From: Nymphaea colorata | Lineage: Eukaryota > Streptophyta > Magnoliopsida > Nymphaeales > Nymphaeaceae | Assembly (NCBI RefSeq): GCF_008831285.2 | Contig: NC_045150.1 | Span: 9,250,001 to 9,314,000 of the forward strand | DNA length: 64,000 bases | Direction of reading: 5' to 3' | Notes under the pieces: generated by a model | The model's database searches: none | Told to the model about the DNA's origin: nothing | Seen by the model: the letters and a program-made list of their open reading frames with translations, nothing else | Position numbers and translations under genes: made by a program | Part shown: piece after piece, positions 25,525-41,403 of the stretch | How the letters are laid out: the number at the start of each line of letters is the position of its first letter | Numbering within the stretch: position 1 is the stretch's first letter

Positions 25525-28500
25525 GTTTAATCATGAGATGATATGTGGACCTCTTTAGATGCAGCAACTAGATGACCAGATGGCTGTGAGCTAAAAGAGG
25601 ATATGCAGAAATTGGGATTTGATTCTTCAGCGGGTGTTGAGAAAGGGAAGTGATTTAAAAAAATCTTCATTTTCTTTTCGACACACGACCCAAGTCTGAT
25701 ACCGTGTCATAAAAAGTTTGTTCGATAACAGAACCAGATTGCGCAAGAGAGACGTTCTTGGTCTTGATGCAGGAGACTCTCTCTCTCTTATGAACATTGA
25801 AAGCAGACGAGTTTCCAAGCACATTGATCGATCGGTACGAACTTGCGAATTTTCAGTACTTCATAGCTCAAATAGCATCAAATGAAATCTCTCTCTCTCT
25901 CTCTCTCTTCCTATATATATAATAATAATAATCCCTAAAGAGGTTGGAACAGCAACTTGAAATTGGGTGGGTAGATGGCCAGTGCCCATTTGCAGACCAG
26001 GAACATCAACCTCTTATTTTGCTAAAGAGAGAGGAGTCACAAATGCATAAGTTAAAAAGCAACAAAAGTGCTACCCCTAGACACCAAAACAATCCCTATA
26101 TCCTGGGGACTGTTTAGGATTAGGAACAAAGTGCTGAGTGTTTTATGAGTTGGCTACAAAATGGAAGTAGATTCTTAAAATACTTGAACAAGTGTTCCAT
26201 TAATCTGCCAACAAATTGAGGTAGTTTTATGAAACACATACTGTTCCTAACGCCAAACAACCCCTAAAGAACAAAGTATTTGGTGTTTAGTGAAAACTTC
26301 TACTTTCTACCAGATAATGGGTCTCTACCTGTCAGCAGAACCAAATGAGAATGATGAAATGGGTCCTGACAAGGGTACCAATGGATCGGATTTTATGGGC
26401 TTTATAATTTTCTGGCTGCACCGAATCAGGCTCAAAATCGAACCACTTTGTATTGTCAGCAGTGCTGAACTAGAACCCGACTGTAACCTATTTTTCATTA
26501 AAAATAATGCCTGAAATTCCCACGCAAAATATGAGATTAGCTATGGCCATACAGACTGCCAACACACACATCGTGAGTGCAACAAAAGGGAAGAGAAGAG
26601 AGACCCAAAACGGCCCATTCCAGCATCCGTTTATGGAGCCTGTGTCGGCCAAATCGTCCCGTATGTAGGCCGAAATTGCATCGGCCCGTATCGGTCCAAA
26701 CTATGCATTCTTTAAAAGATAATGTGGCTCTCATTGGCTAAAATATCAGTAGTCGCCACAGTTTAGTGAGGTTTGGATCTTGTACACCGACGCAGCTCAG
26801 GACCCCGGAGACAGGGGAAATGGGGGGCCTTTGGGCCTTTTTCGGGCGGTGGGATTAATACCTCTGGCTCGCTCAGAGGTTTGGATCTTGTAGAAAATTT
26901 TATATGGCAAAGAGTACCAAAAACCATATACCAACATTTTAGCTCTGCACAAGATAAAGATACTGTGAGTGATGTTATGTGGACACTTAGGCCATAAATT
27001 GCATACCATGAAAGGTTTTAGGGTGTATGTTCTCGTGTCAGTTGATTAAACCAACGCAGACTATCTTCTACATTATGACAGCAATCAGCATCTGAAATCT
27101 GGCTATCATTGCCTCCTTCAGCTCGAAGGTTGTGGAAGTCCAACCGCCTACAAATTGGCAGAAAATTGAACAGTCGAGCGTCTCCACGTTTATCTTCGCA
27201 CTTGGGTTCTTGAAAACATTGTTACTTGGTTTTGGTCCATTGCTATCAGAAACCTGCTTCTGTTTTCCAATTTCCTCATAGATTCATTCTGCTCCTAAAT
27301 GCATTGCATCCGTCGTTTCTTGTATTCTCTAATCTGCAATATCAGATGGGAGATCAGATGCACGGCAACCTGAATGTTGGGAAGATTTGTGGGCAGGTTA
27401 TTGGGGCTGTTTGTGTCTACTGTTTTGTTATAAAGGTAATTATTTTGGGGCAGTAGGGTTATACTGGATGGAAGTTACTGTGCTAATGCATTGCATCCTG
27501 TTCTTTGGACATGTACATATTCATTTTTTTGCAAATAAATGGTTCGAGGCCTACCTCCCAGTCGATCCTCATAAGAAAGAAATTGGAGTCAACATTTTAC
27601 GTCCCCCACGTTGACGGGAGATCTGTTCAGATCATTGTTCCACAATTTTTATGAAACCACTGAGTAGAAAGATCACAATGCATCGTCATCTCTTTGAAAT
27701 TATAATCTCAAAAAAACCCCAGAAAAGGGACGCCCAAACATCGCTATTTCGTAAAAAAGAAAGGATGAATGCGGTATAAGCGAAGACGATAGGAACTCGT
27801 CGAGATATTGCATTGACCATGCAATAGATACAAGAGAGGCGTACCTCTTAAAAGGAAATAAGGAATAGAAATTCTTATGACCAGTACCGCCCCTGTACCA
27901 CTAATGAAATGGTAATAAGAAATGTGACTGAGGATATTACATCTACTTTGTTCCGTTCTCCCAGATTTGGCCAGTTACGGGGCAATTCATTGTCCCCGAA
28001 CCAAAATTCTGAAGATTTGAGGACCATAAATTTAAAATCGGACCCATACCCCTTCTCAGATCGAACTTTTTCTCAATGCAAAAAGAGAAAACAAGGATTT
28101 TAAATATAGACCTTAAGTCTGACCTAACATCCTTAGTTTAATAGACCACTCAGTTTGATAGACCATGCATTTGACCGTATGTCTTTTGCCATATCAGCCA
28201 AAGCATACCCAAAAGGTCCGTATATTTTATATCTGAAATAATCAACACCTACATATTTAAATCAAAATGCAAACTTTCTTTCTCAAGTGTTTGTGCAAAG
28301 GAACGCCGCGTATTAAACACCACCAACCTCAACGGCAATGCCTACCAAGGTAACGTATGACGAGTATGGTTCAGATAACGGTTTCGCTGACGCTAATGTG
28401 TGCAGAGCCATCGCAAAATACCTGTTAATCCCGACTTTAGAAGGCAGCTCTGAGCTTGAATGCACAGACGACGGCAGCTTTCTTTATATTTTTTCTTTTG

Positions 28501-29560
28501 TGCTTGACACGCAACAAATTAAGTTTCCCGCAGTAGACAACTCCTCATGATTACACAATGTCCGATTTCCAACTATCTTCGATATTGACAATTGACCATT
28601 CTAGTGTATCATGTTAGAATCTTCAGGTAAATATAATGCTTCAACCAATATTCGTGAATGCATATATAAATTTAAAGTATATTAAAATTAGTTAAAAAAT
28701 GAAAAATAAAACATGTATTCAGCCTTGTAAGACAAGTCGGAAGAGGCGATACGTGCTCCGATGCGCCGCGGCGTTATTGATGATAATAATCAACTTCACC
28801 ACTTATTCACTTGCTCGGGAAAAACGAAAATCAATGGCCCCTATGATGCGAGTTCAAGGCGTCACCAAGTTTTCTCGCGAAAAGAAAACCATAGGTTGAT
28901 GGGGTTAACAGAATAGATCGTGGAGAACTACCGATTTTCCGCGTACAATATAGCTGTTTCCAATAAAATCAGACCATTGACGTAAAGATTAGATTAATTA
29001 TGAAAAGATGTGGACTCATGAAAATAATATAAATTTAAGAAACAAAAACTAGCGAACTAAATATAAAAATTAGAAAACTAAAATACAAATCTCTTCCCAG
29101 CCTCACATTCCTTATACATCTTTTCGGTGTAGGACTGAACAACTAGAACACAAACTAAAATAAACATATCACAGTTAAAATGGCAAAATCCCCAGACCTT
29201 GTCCACGGTATTTTGTCGTGCGTAAAGTTAGAACTTCCCGACATAAAAAGTATGAGAACACATACAGGACAATAAGTTTGACCAAGGGACGACGGCAAAC
29301 CTCTGGTGTCGAGGTTGAGGTTAGTCCCTCAATTACAATTGCTCCTGTAAACCGATCATATCCAACCGCAAAATCTCACCACACCCAAACAAAAGAGAAG
29401 GAAAGCCTCAAAAGCTAAGATTTTTTATCAGAGATTCATACAAACAAAAGCAATCTGTTTTCTTCCGGAGAATGAAAATCATCCAATGAGTCTTTGAAAG
29501 GAAACGTGATCCTTTAAATACATATATCTATTATATATAGTTTCACCACGTAGGAAGAAA
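23670..29560. other. Intergenic or unrecognised long introns
   Basis: If the exon at 23492-23662 belongs to a live gene, its upstream exons should lie here on the minus strand; I found none that is convincing. Small open stretches at 24915-25097 (minus), 27226-27456 (plus) and 28338-28550 (plus) have no recognisable family. The 160-bp MITE is at 26105. 29200-29568 is probably UBC 3'UTR and flank. Confidence 0.4.
26105..26264. mobile_element. 160-bp MITE, copy 1
   Basis: Inverted ends GGGGACTGTTTAGG and (inward from the right) GGGGTTGTTTGGCG, both leading into TTAGGAACA. It shares most of its interior with the element at 29959-30119 in the opposite orientation. A target duplication is not clear. 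Confidence 0.5.
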
Positions 29561-29568
29561 TTTTCCAA

Positions 29569-34482
<4,914 letters not shown>

Positions 34483-34502
34483 GACGGAACCGCCCCCAGA
34501 CC

Positions 34503-34510
34503 AAACCCTA
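34503..34510 (+). promoter_or_regulatory. Telo-box in the UBC leader
   Basis: AAACCCTA on the plus strand (TAGGGTTT on the transcribed strand) lies about 20 bases upstream of the E2 start codon. Telo-boxes are frequent in the 5' regions of plant genes expressed in cycling cells; the function here is inferred. Confidence 0.4.
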
Positions 34511-34632
34511 GATCTCGCAAAAGGAGGAGGAACAGAAGAAGCGAGGAGAGGAAGATCGGAGACACAGAATGGGAGAGAGAGAGACGGAGAAAATGAAATA
34601 ACGCTAAAATCTGACCGGAAAAAAGGGCGTCC

Positions 34633-34644
34633 GTATTTATTTAT
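34633..34644 (-). promoter_or_regulatory. TATA-like element, UBC promoter
   Basis: The minus strand reads AATAAATAAATAC about 150 bases upstream of the E2 ATG. It is followed downstream by a CT-rich leader (TCTCTCTCTC) typical of plant 5'UTRs. The match to TATA is imperfect. Confidence 0.3.
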
Positions 34645-35339
34645 TGATGAGGAAACCGTGTTTCTCTCTCCTCATTGGTTAGAGAAAGAGAGAGGGGGCA
34701 ACGGTGAACGGAGGGCCGCCCGCCCTTGTGTAAGAAATGACCAGAACACCCCTGCTGTTGCTCTGGATCGTCTTCGTAACAGTTTCTCGTGTAGCGGAAA
34801 TCCATCGTCTCACTCTTCTGACTCGGTTAATAACCGGAAGAGGAATGTGAGCTTTCGGGTCTGGACCCTGTATTCGAAGAAGTAAATGGATCCGAGCTCC
34901 ACTTTCACGTCGAACATGCTCTGGCTTTGAGATTAGCATTTATTGCAAAGAATATTATTTTAATTTAAAATTTTTCCAAAAACAAGCTTAAGTTTTTCAA
35001 AGGAATCACAAAAACACGTTTGGCTCGGGTTTAAATTGGTCTGGATTTCGTTGGAGGGATTTGTTTATTTAATGGACCCGAATCAGATTCTGATCTTACA
35101 TTTAGTTTATGTTGTTATCTCCGATTCCATTTGGTTGCAACCCTAGACTGCATAGTGTTCTTATAATACAGAACAACAACGCATGCTTTATATTAAATGT
35201 GTAAAATGAGAGTATGTCTTTATATTTTTGTATTCACGGGAACGAGCACCGGTTATTTCACTAGGATTTTGAACGCAACGGGCTGACCCATCGGCGCCTC
35301 ACCTACCTCTTTTTGGTTTTTTTTTTTTTTTAAGGATGT

Positions 35340-35640
35340 TAATATATTTGATTCGAATAAGATATCCAACTAATTCGTTTTGAAATAATATCCGAATAAG
35401 ACATTGGATCGGGTTCAGATCTAAGGAATGACAGTCGATCAGATTCGAATTTGGATTTGGTTGTACACAAATATCCCACAAGATTGGTTTCAAAATTGGG
35501 CCTAGGATTTATATATGAATATAAAAATCGAATTCAGATATGATTTGGATTGTGAAATTAGATTTTGGATTTGAATTCAGATTCAGATATGACTTTTTTT
35601 ATTCATATTCGAATTCAATATTTGTATGTCCGGATACAAT
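35340..35640. repeat. GAATCCGAAT-phrase degenerate repeat
   Basis: Irregular iterations of GATTCGAATTTGGATTTGG-like words. The same style appears at 11855-12060 (CCGAATCTCAATTTTGAATT) and 37995-38045. It is a dispersed low-complexity relic with no open frame of interest. Confidence 0.4.
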
Positions 35641-37652
35641 TAATAGTATATGTGATAAGAATCTAATCAGTTGATTTTCTTTTGTCTTTGAACTCGTCGG
35701 AGGATACAACATCCCAATGAAGGAAGCGGAGCTCATTCACAAGCGTACACAAACATAAAGACCTACTGTTATTTTCCGCATTTAATACAAAACATGCATC
35801 GTCGTTTTGTATTATGTGACGATTTTTTGTTTTATCTGAAAGTAAGTTCCACCTGACAAAACATATGCGACAAAGAGTATCACCTTTTTCATTTTCTTAA
35901 TTTTTTTTATTGGCGCAAATGTTTAATTACCTTTTTTTATTGAAAAATACGTGACGTTTTCATAGTGTTAAAAGCTCAACTGAGCTTCCATACGATTACT
36001 CAAGAAGGTTAATAGGATTACTTGTAAAAAATTTAATTGTTCAATCAATAAAATTTAAACATCTTGCCCTCCACAAATAACATGAAGATTTAATTTTACT
36101 AATACAATTAGTAATACGACACATGTATCCTGAATTTTTTTTTATTTACGACTGTTGACAAGTTCGTGGTGTTGCAATTCACCCCTTTAAACACATATAT
36201 ATGTGAACATAAGTAAAAATATATAATAAAATCTACAATTCATCTAACTAAGGATCTTAAGTCCCACATAAGATTTTCTTATTTTTACTTACTTGCATTG
36301 GGAAAGTTTCGGATTTAAGATCGGAGGAGGCAGTCAGATCTTAATGCTACAATAATTCTCAAATCCAAGGCGATCAAATACCTGATGCCCAGTCCTGAAT
36401 CCTGGTCCGATACGAACGAGTCCGGAAGTCGGGTTGGGGTTCCGGTCGCTCTTCTGTATTTTTTTCCGGGTCAGGAGTTGCGAACTCGTCTCAATTCAGG
36501 GCAGTTACGTCATTTGGGAGAGTGCCACGGGGACGCGAGATGCCATGCCTTTGGTCATTATCTGATTGAAAGATGCCTATCTGGGGGCATGATTTCGTTC
36601 TTTTGTGCCAAAATGACTAAAACGGGCTCCAGTTCATGGTCCAAGACAATCTTCATCTTCTCCCACATCCTCACGCTTCTCCCGAAAATGCCCCTGCGAA
36701 CATTGTTCGCTTTTTTTTTTATAAACAAATGGCTCATTACGGTTTGGCCTTGGACTCATATTTGGCGTTTGAATTGACCTTATAAAAAAAATTTGCTGCG
36801 CTGAGCTCAGTGAGCTGATTTGAGTTAAGTATTGAAGACTCCACTTGACTCGACTCGACCTAACTTGATAAATGTATTTAAAACTTTTAGTGCATCACAA
36901 ATGACTGCCTTAAAAATTCTTAGTGTGTTGCTTATAAATAATACATCAACAAGTGTTTCTAAATTTGAGGTGATTTTAAATTTAAATTTTTAATGTATGC
37001 ATGTCAAAACAAGTCACAATAAATTCGGCCATCCCATTATTGAGTGAATCGAATGAAGGAAGGGTAATTTTGTTAATAAAAGAACCTAATCTTGGTCCAC
37101 TAAGCTTAGGGTAGGTAAAGGCAATGTCGGAGGGGAGGGTCCGCCCAATCCGGTACACGGTCAGACATGAGGGTAGTTTCGTTATTGAACTCGATGATCA
37201 CGGACGCTTTCGGGATCAATATTTTGACCAGGACGCTATTTTGAGCTAAAGGTGAGGGTTTTTTCGTCTTTCTGGATACCCGCGTATCTCTTACGCGTCG
37301 TCTCTTTTTCATTTTGGTCAACCTGCCTATATTGACCAACAAACCTAGACGATAATGATCTCCGACGGCCCACGATGCCTGTGGGAATCGGGACCGAACC
37401 TCGTGGACCCGAAAAAGGTCCTTATCCGGATAAGGCGTAGGCGGACTCGATTATTTCCGAGTTCTCAATTTCGAGAAGCTTCTGTGATATTGAATCCAAA
37501 GATCATTTAACGTTTAAGGCCACAGTTGTTAAACTTTTAATTTGCTCAAATCATAAATCTAAAGCGACATCATTCGGACTCGCGAATTTAACGTCGTCTT
37601 TCTCTACGTTAAACATTTAACAAACGGATCGATAAAAAAAAGGAATCCAAAC

Positions 37653-37778
37653 CAGTGGTGGAGCCAGGAGGGGCAAGCCAATAATCCTATTTTTAAATCT
37701 GAGTAAAGTCAAATTGAACTCGAATCCAAACAATACATGACACGTGCCATGGCTTAGTCTCCCCTCCCTCCGCCCCTG
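37653..37778. mobile_element. hAT-like MITE, CAGGGGCGGAGC family
   Basis: 126 bp with ends CAGTGGTGGAGCCAGGAGG and (inward from the right) CAGGGGCGGAGGGAGG. The flanks ATCCAAAC (37645-37652) and ATCCATAC (37779-37786) match at 7 of 8, supporting a hAT-type insertion. This is the best-bounded member of a family seen repeatedly in the window. Confidence 0.55.
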
Positions 37779-38079
37779 ATCCATACGTCTAAATCGGTTT
37801 GAGTTGCACCTTGACCGAAGGGGACCATTGGAGTTTGGACATGTGTAAAATCCTGAAGAGACATGTTTTGTTCTACTGAATTCAACTTTATTATCATTAT
37901 GGGTGGGCATCTGGTAGGGCTGGTTCCGCTCTTTTGCTCCATTAGAACTCATATTATTTTTAATATTTTTTTTAATATATATATATATATATTAAAAAAT
38001 TTATCAAACCGGATTGAACTTTGACTCAGACTCAACCCGACTCAAGGCTTGGGGCCCCAAATCCCGACGCCCACCCTTA

Positions 38080-38495
38080 GGGGGCGTTTGGTTGGCAGGA
38101 AAAGCACTGTTCAACAGGAAAAAAAATTCAAATTTTTAAAACTTTTCCATTTCATCAAACATGGAAAAAAAATTTGGACCATTGGAGATGATTCTGGAAA
38201 AATATTTTCGGAAAAATTTCTCCAGCCAGAGGAGTGAAAAAATTTTTCCAGAAATTTTTTTGTGACCGTTGGAGGAGGAAATTTTTTCTCCCTCCTCCCT
38301 CCTTCTCTTCTTCCTCCTTCTTCCTCACCATTCCCATCAAACAAAAAAAAAAATTTCTAGAAAAATAATTCCTCCATAACAAACACAAAATGGTTTTGAA
38401 AAAACGGAAAAATTTTTCCGTTTCTTCAATTTCAGAAATTTTTTTCTAAAAATTTTTTTCCAAAAACTTTTTTCTGACCATCAAACGGCCGCCCC
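38080..38495. mobile_element. Tourist-like (PIF/Harbinger) MITE
   Basis: A 416-bp element flanked by an exact TTA duplication (38077-38079 and 38496-38498). Left end GGGGGCGTTTGGTTGGCAGG; right end read inward GGGGCGGCCGTTTGATGG. The interior is rich in GGAAAAATTTTTCC-like palindromes and a CTCC tract, with no open frame. The TWA duplication and GGGG-GTTTGG ends fit Tourist-type MITEs. Confidence 0.75.
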
Positions 38496-38745
38496 TTAAA
38501 GATCACGTGATATTACGTGACAATTTGTATCCAACTTGTCAACGACTAAGTATCATGTTCCTCTCAATCCCAATCATTTTTATACGTTAGGTGGAAAGAT
38601 GGAAGGCAGGTGAACGATTCTACTCCAGCTTTGAAAGTTGGATCGGTTAGCAGCATCTCATTTGGATGGGAGATCAACTTTTGCATTCGATCAAAATTCT
38701 AACCGATCCGCTAAAATTTTGGGTTGAGTTTATCCATTGGAAAAA

Positions 38746-38895
38746 TGTCATGTTTGGCAGTACCGACATTTTGTAGTGTTTAATAAGTCTAGTAAAAAAT
38801 TAGAATAGATTTACGAAACACTAGAACTAATGTCTCGTGAATTTAATCCCATTTTCGAAACAAATTCATGAGGCTCTCTACTGCCCAAATGACCT
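38746..38895. mobile_element. Small inverted-repeat element, MITE-like
   Basis: About 150 bp with ends GTCATGTTTGGCAGTA and (inward from the right) GTCATTTGGGCAGTA. The interior includes AGATTTACGAAACACT, echoing the 160-bp family. No clear target duplication. A further small inverted repeat with GGTGTTTGRYAAC arms follows at about 39050-39095. Confidence 0.4.
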
Positions 38896-40674
38896 CTTAT
38901 CACCAGCATTTTAACTTTCGTGAGTGTTTCATGAATTTGACCCAAAAATTGATTGAGGTAAATTCATGTAACAATAAGTCTATTGTTGCATGAATCTACC
39001 ATAATTTTTAAGATAGATTTGTGAAACAAGTTAAACAACTTATTAAAGGGGTGTTTGACAACAAGAACATTATGTTACCAAACACCTTAAATATGTATTA
39101 AATGACCAAATATTTGAAACCATGATTATGAAAATAAATTTAATTTATGGTCAATGCGACAACTGCCAACACTAACCCAACCACTACTTATTCGTGCTTG
39201 TGTTTGGCTCATCCTTTTATAAAGTGTCTATTGTTAGGCTAAGCCTGCATTTGATAGTCACTCATCTTAGATCCCAAATTTCATTAATTGTTTTGAGAGA
39301 TTCTCAGTTTAAACAAATTAGGATCTCATTTGCATGAATTTTAAAACCACAGATTGAAAGTCTGATGGGAGGAAGTCCAGATCAGACAAGCTTTCCTCCA
39401 ATAAAGTTGAGGTCAAACAGATGATGTGACCCTTCTCGCAGGGCTATTGGCCCGGATACGGTGTTGAATCTGGGATCCATTTAGCCTTAACGATGCTTTG
39501 CTTTTCTTTTGTCTATAAATTCCTATTGCTCCCTGAATTAATAAAGACATCTATGCAATCATATAAATTTGTATGCTTCTAAATAAATATGAGCTCCACG
39601 AAACTTTAAAGAGTATTATCGACTGGTTCATGGTGCCCAATCGTATCGTGAAGCTGTTAACAACTATTTATAGTGCTTTTAATAACGAACATTTATTTTC
39701 AAGTATTCAGCAATATCCGACACCCAATAGATTTGGATATATATATATATATATACACACACACATTATATTGTAATTTTTATTTTAATCGTGTTGTTCA
39801 AGAAAGAGAATGGCTATTAGTATTCATACCTAACAAACAGAAGGAGATATTTTGTTTTTTTTGAAACATTAACTTGAGTTGAGAGAGACACATTTGTGTC
39901 TTTCTAAGTGCCTTAGGAGCTAAATATAGAAGGTAGCAACTAGATCCTTATACATTAAACTTTATGAAAATTGTTTGTGCTATCAATTAAGAAGAGGTCG
40001 AAGATTAAATTACAAATATATAAGAGACAAGTTGTTTTCTTAGGAGTCTGAAATACCTTTCAAGTAAAAGAGAAAGATCAAAACAGATGAGTTTCCTTGA
40101 ATAGCTATTATCAATATATATATATATATATATAGCTATCACGGAAAACATTCAACTTTATGCATCCGGATATGATAGGAAGTTTTCTGCATTTCCATGC
40201 AGGCTGTCCATGTGTATTAAATTCTAATATTCATTGGCATCTAGTTTGGGAAGAGAACAGTGATATTCCAAATACATTGTTATGCGATTCGGCATCTTAG
40301 TCGTTCATCGTCGTGATCACCAACAGCATCATATTATTTCCAAGACAAAATGCCATCGACGTTAAATTAAAGGCTTTCAAACAGTTAAAAGCATGTTCTA
40401 CGAATCACACGATCCACGCTGCTATGGAACGTAAGCAAGCTCTACATGCAGTATTAAATACTTCCATTATAAAGGGAACTAATTCATAATTTCTGCCTAC
40501 ATTTAATATGCATAGATATAGATAAGGCAGTCCTGCAATCTATTTCTTTACATTTATGAAAATCTTTTATAAATTCTAAATATGCGTAGCTTCTTCGTGA
40601 ACTAACTCAATATTAACCTGCGAGATATTGTTAGGTTCTGGATCCGGGTCCATGAGATGTAGTGTCGACCCGAA

Positions 40675-41403
40675 TCACCAACCGAACAACCGGATCTTGC
40701 ACTTGGGTGCATCGCCACCGTCCAATTGCTTGATCGTGGCCGGGCCGCATATCAACCTGATGGGCAGCTGCTTGGTGTTCACGTCCCCGACCCTCGTCCC
40801 CACGGCCGTCCGGAGCTCCACCGCCACGGCCAATGTCTTGGCGGCCACCCCCTTCTCAATGCTCTCTCCGACGTTTCTGTCAACAGTAGTCGCCTGCACG
40901 GCCGCCTGGAGGTCTATAACGGTGACGTTGCCGTCCTGCTGCGTTAAACCCGGCGCCGACCCTTCCCCGAACCTGACCCCTCCGGCTGCCGTGACCCAGC
41001 ACCGGAAGTCCCTGTAGCAGAGATGCAACTTCTTGTTCCTGTTGGTAGCCTGCACTCGGACGGTCACGTTCGCGGACAGTGAGGACTTGTCCGGCTTGGG
41101 GTCGATGGCGAGGTCCTTGACGGTGAGTTCTTGGAGGTGGAAGGCCGGGAGGACTGGCCTGTACCACAGGTAGAAGAGGCCGAACACGGCAGCGAGCAAG
41201 ACAACGAGGACGAGGATGACGAAGAGGATGAAGAAGAGGCAGTAGCAGCAGCAACAACAGCAGCGGCAACAGCAGCTGCTGCTGTGATTGCGAAGCTGCG
41301 GCGCTGCGCTCAGGGCGGGGTCTTCTTCTGGTAGATTCCGTGACATTGGTGGCGGCGGTGGTGGTTGATGCTGTTGTCTAGGAGCATGGGGGACTCCCAC
41401 CAA
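40675..41403 (-). CDS. NHL: NDR1/HIN1-like (NHL) LEA_2-domain membrane protein
   Basis: A single-exon protein of 242 aa. Layout: Pro/Gln-rich cytoplasmic N-terminus (residues 1-43, with a PPPPPP run); a Cys cluster at 44-55 (10 Cys in 12 residues); one transmembrane helix at about 56-80; a YRPVLPAFHL linker; a LEA_2 domain at about 95-225 with NRNKKLHLCY where most NHL proteins have an NPN motif; C-terminal KCKIRLFGW. Family knowledge: NHL proteins sit in the plasma membrane or plasmodesmata with the LEA_2 domain outside and are often induced by pathogens or senescence. The juxtamembrane cysteines are likely palmitoylation targets (inferred). The start at 41403 is chosen for the Pro-rich NHL-type N-terminus; an in-frame Met at residue 20 is an alternative. 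No partner gene is adjacent. Confidence 0.9.
   Translation of the reverse strand: MVGVPHAPRQQHQPPPPPPMSRNLPEEDPALSAAPQLRNHSSSCCCRCCCCCCYCLFFILFVILVLVVLLAAVFGLFYLWYRPVLPAFHLQELTVKDLAIDPKPDKSSLSANVTVRVQATNRNKKLHLCYRDFRCWVTAAGGVRFGEGSAPGLTQQDGNVTVIDLQAAVQATTVDRNVGESIEKGVAAKTLAVAVELRTAVGTRVGDVNTKQLPIRLICGPATIKQLDGGDAPKCKIRLFGW

Larger units (their letters stand above)
34650..40670. other. Intergenic, MITE-rich; no gene seen
   Basis: UBC upstream DNA to about 35 kb, then GAATCCGAAT phrases, a GC-richer patch at 36380-37400 with a CGTCATTT phrase, three MITEs between 37.6 and 38.9 kb, and AT-rich DNA to the NHL 3' end. The open frames (for example 36385-36777, plus) lack recognisable domains. Confidence 0.55.

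Noticed and set aside
40880-41269. 129-codon minus-strand frame in the NHL gene
   Set aside because: An alternative frame of the NHL coding sequence, made of Leu/Arg/Pro runs from the triplet repeat.
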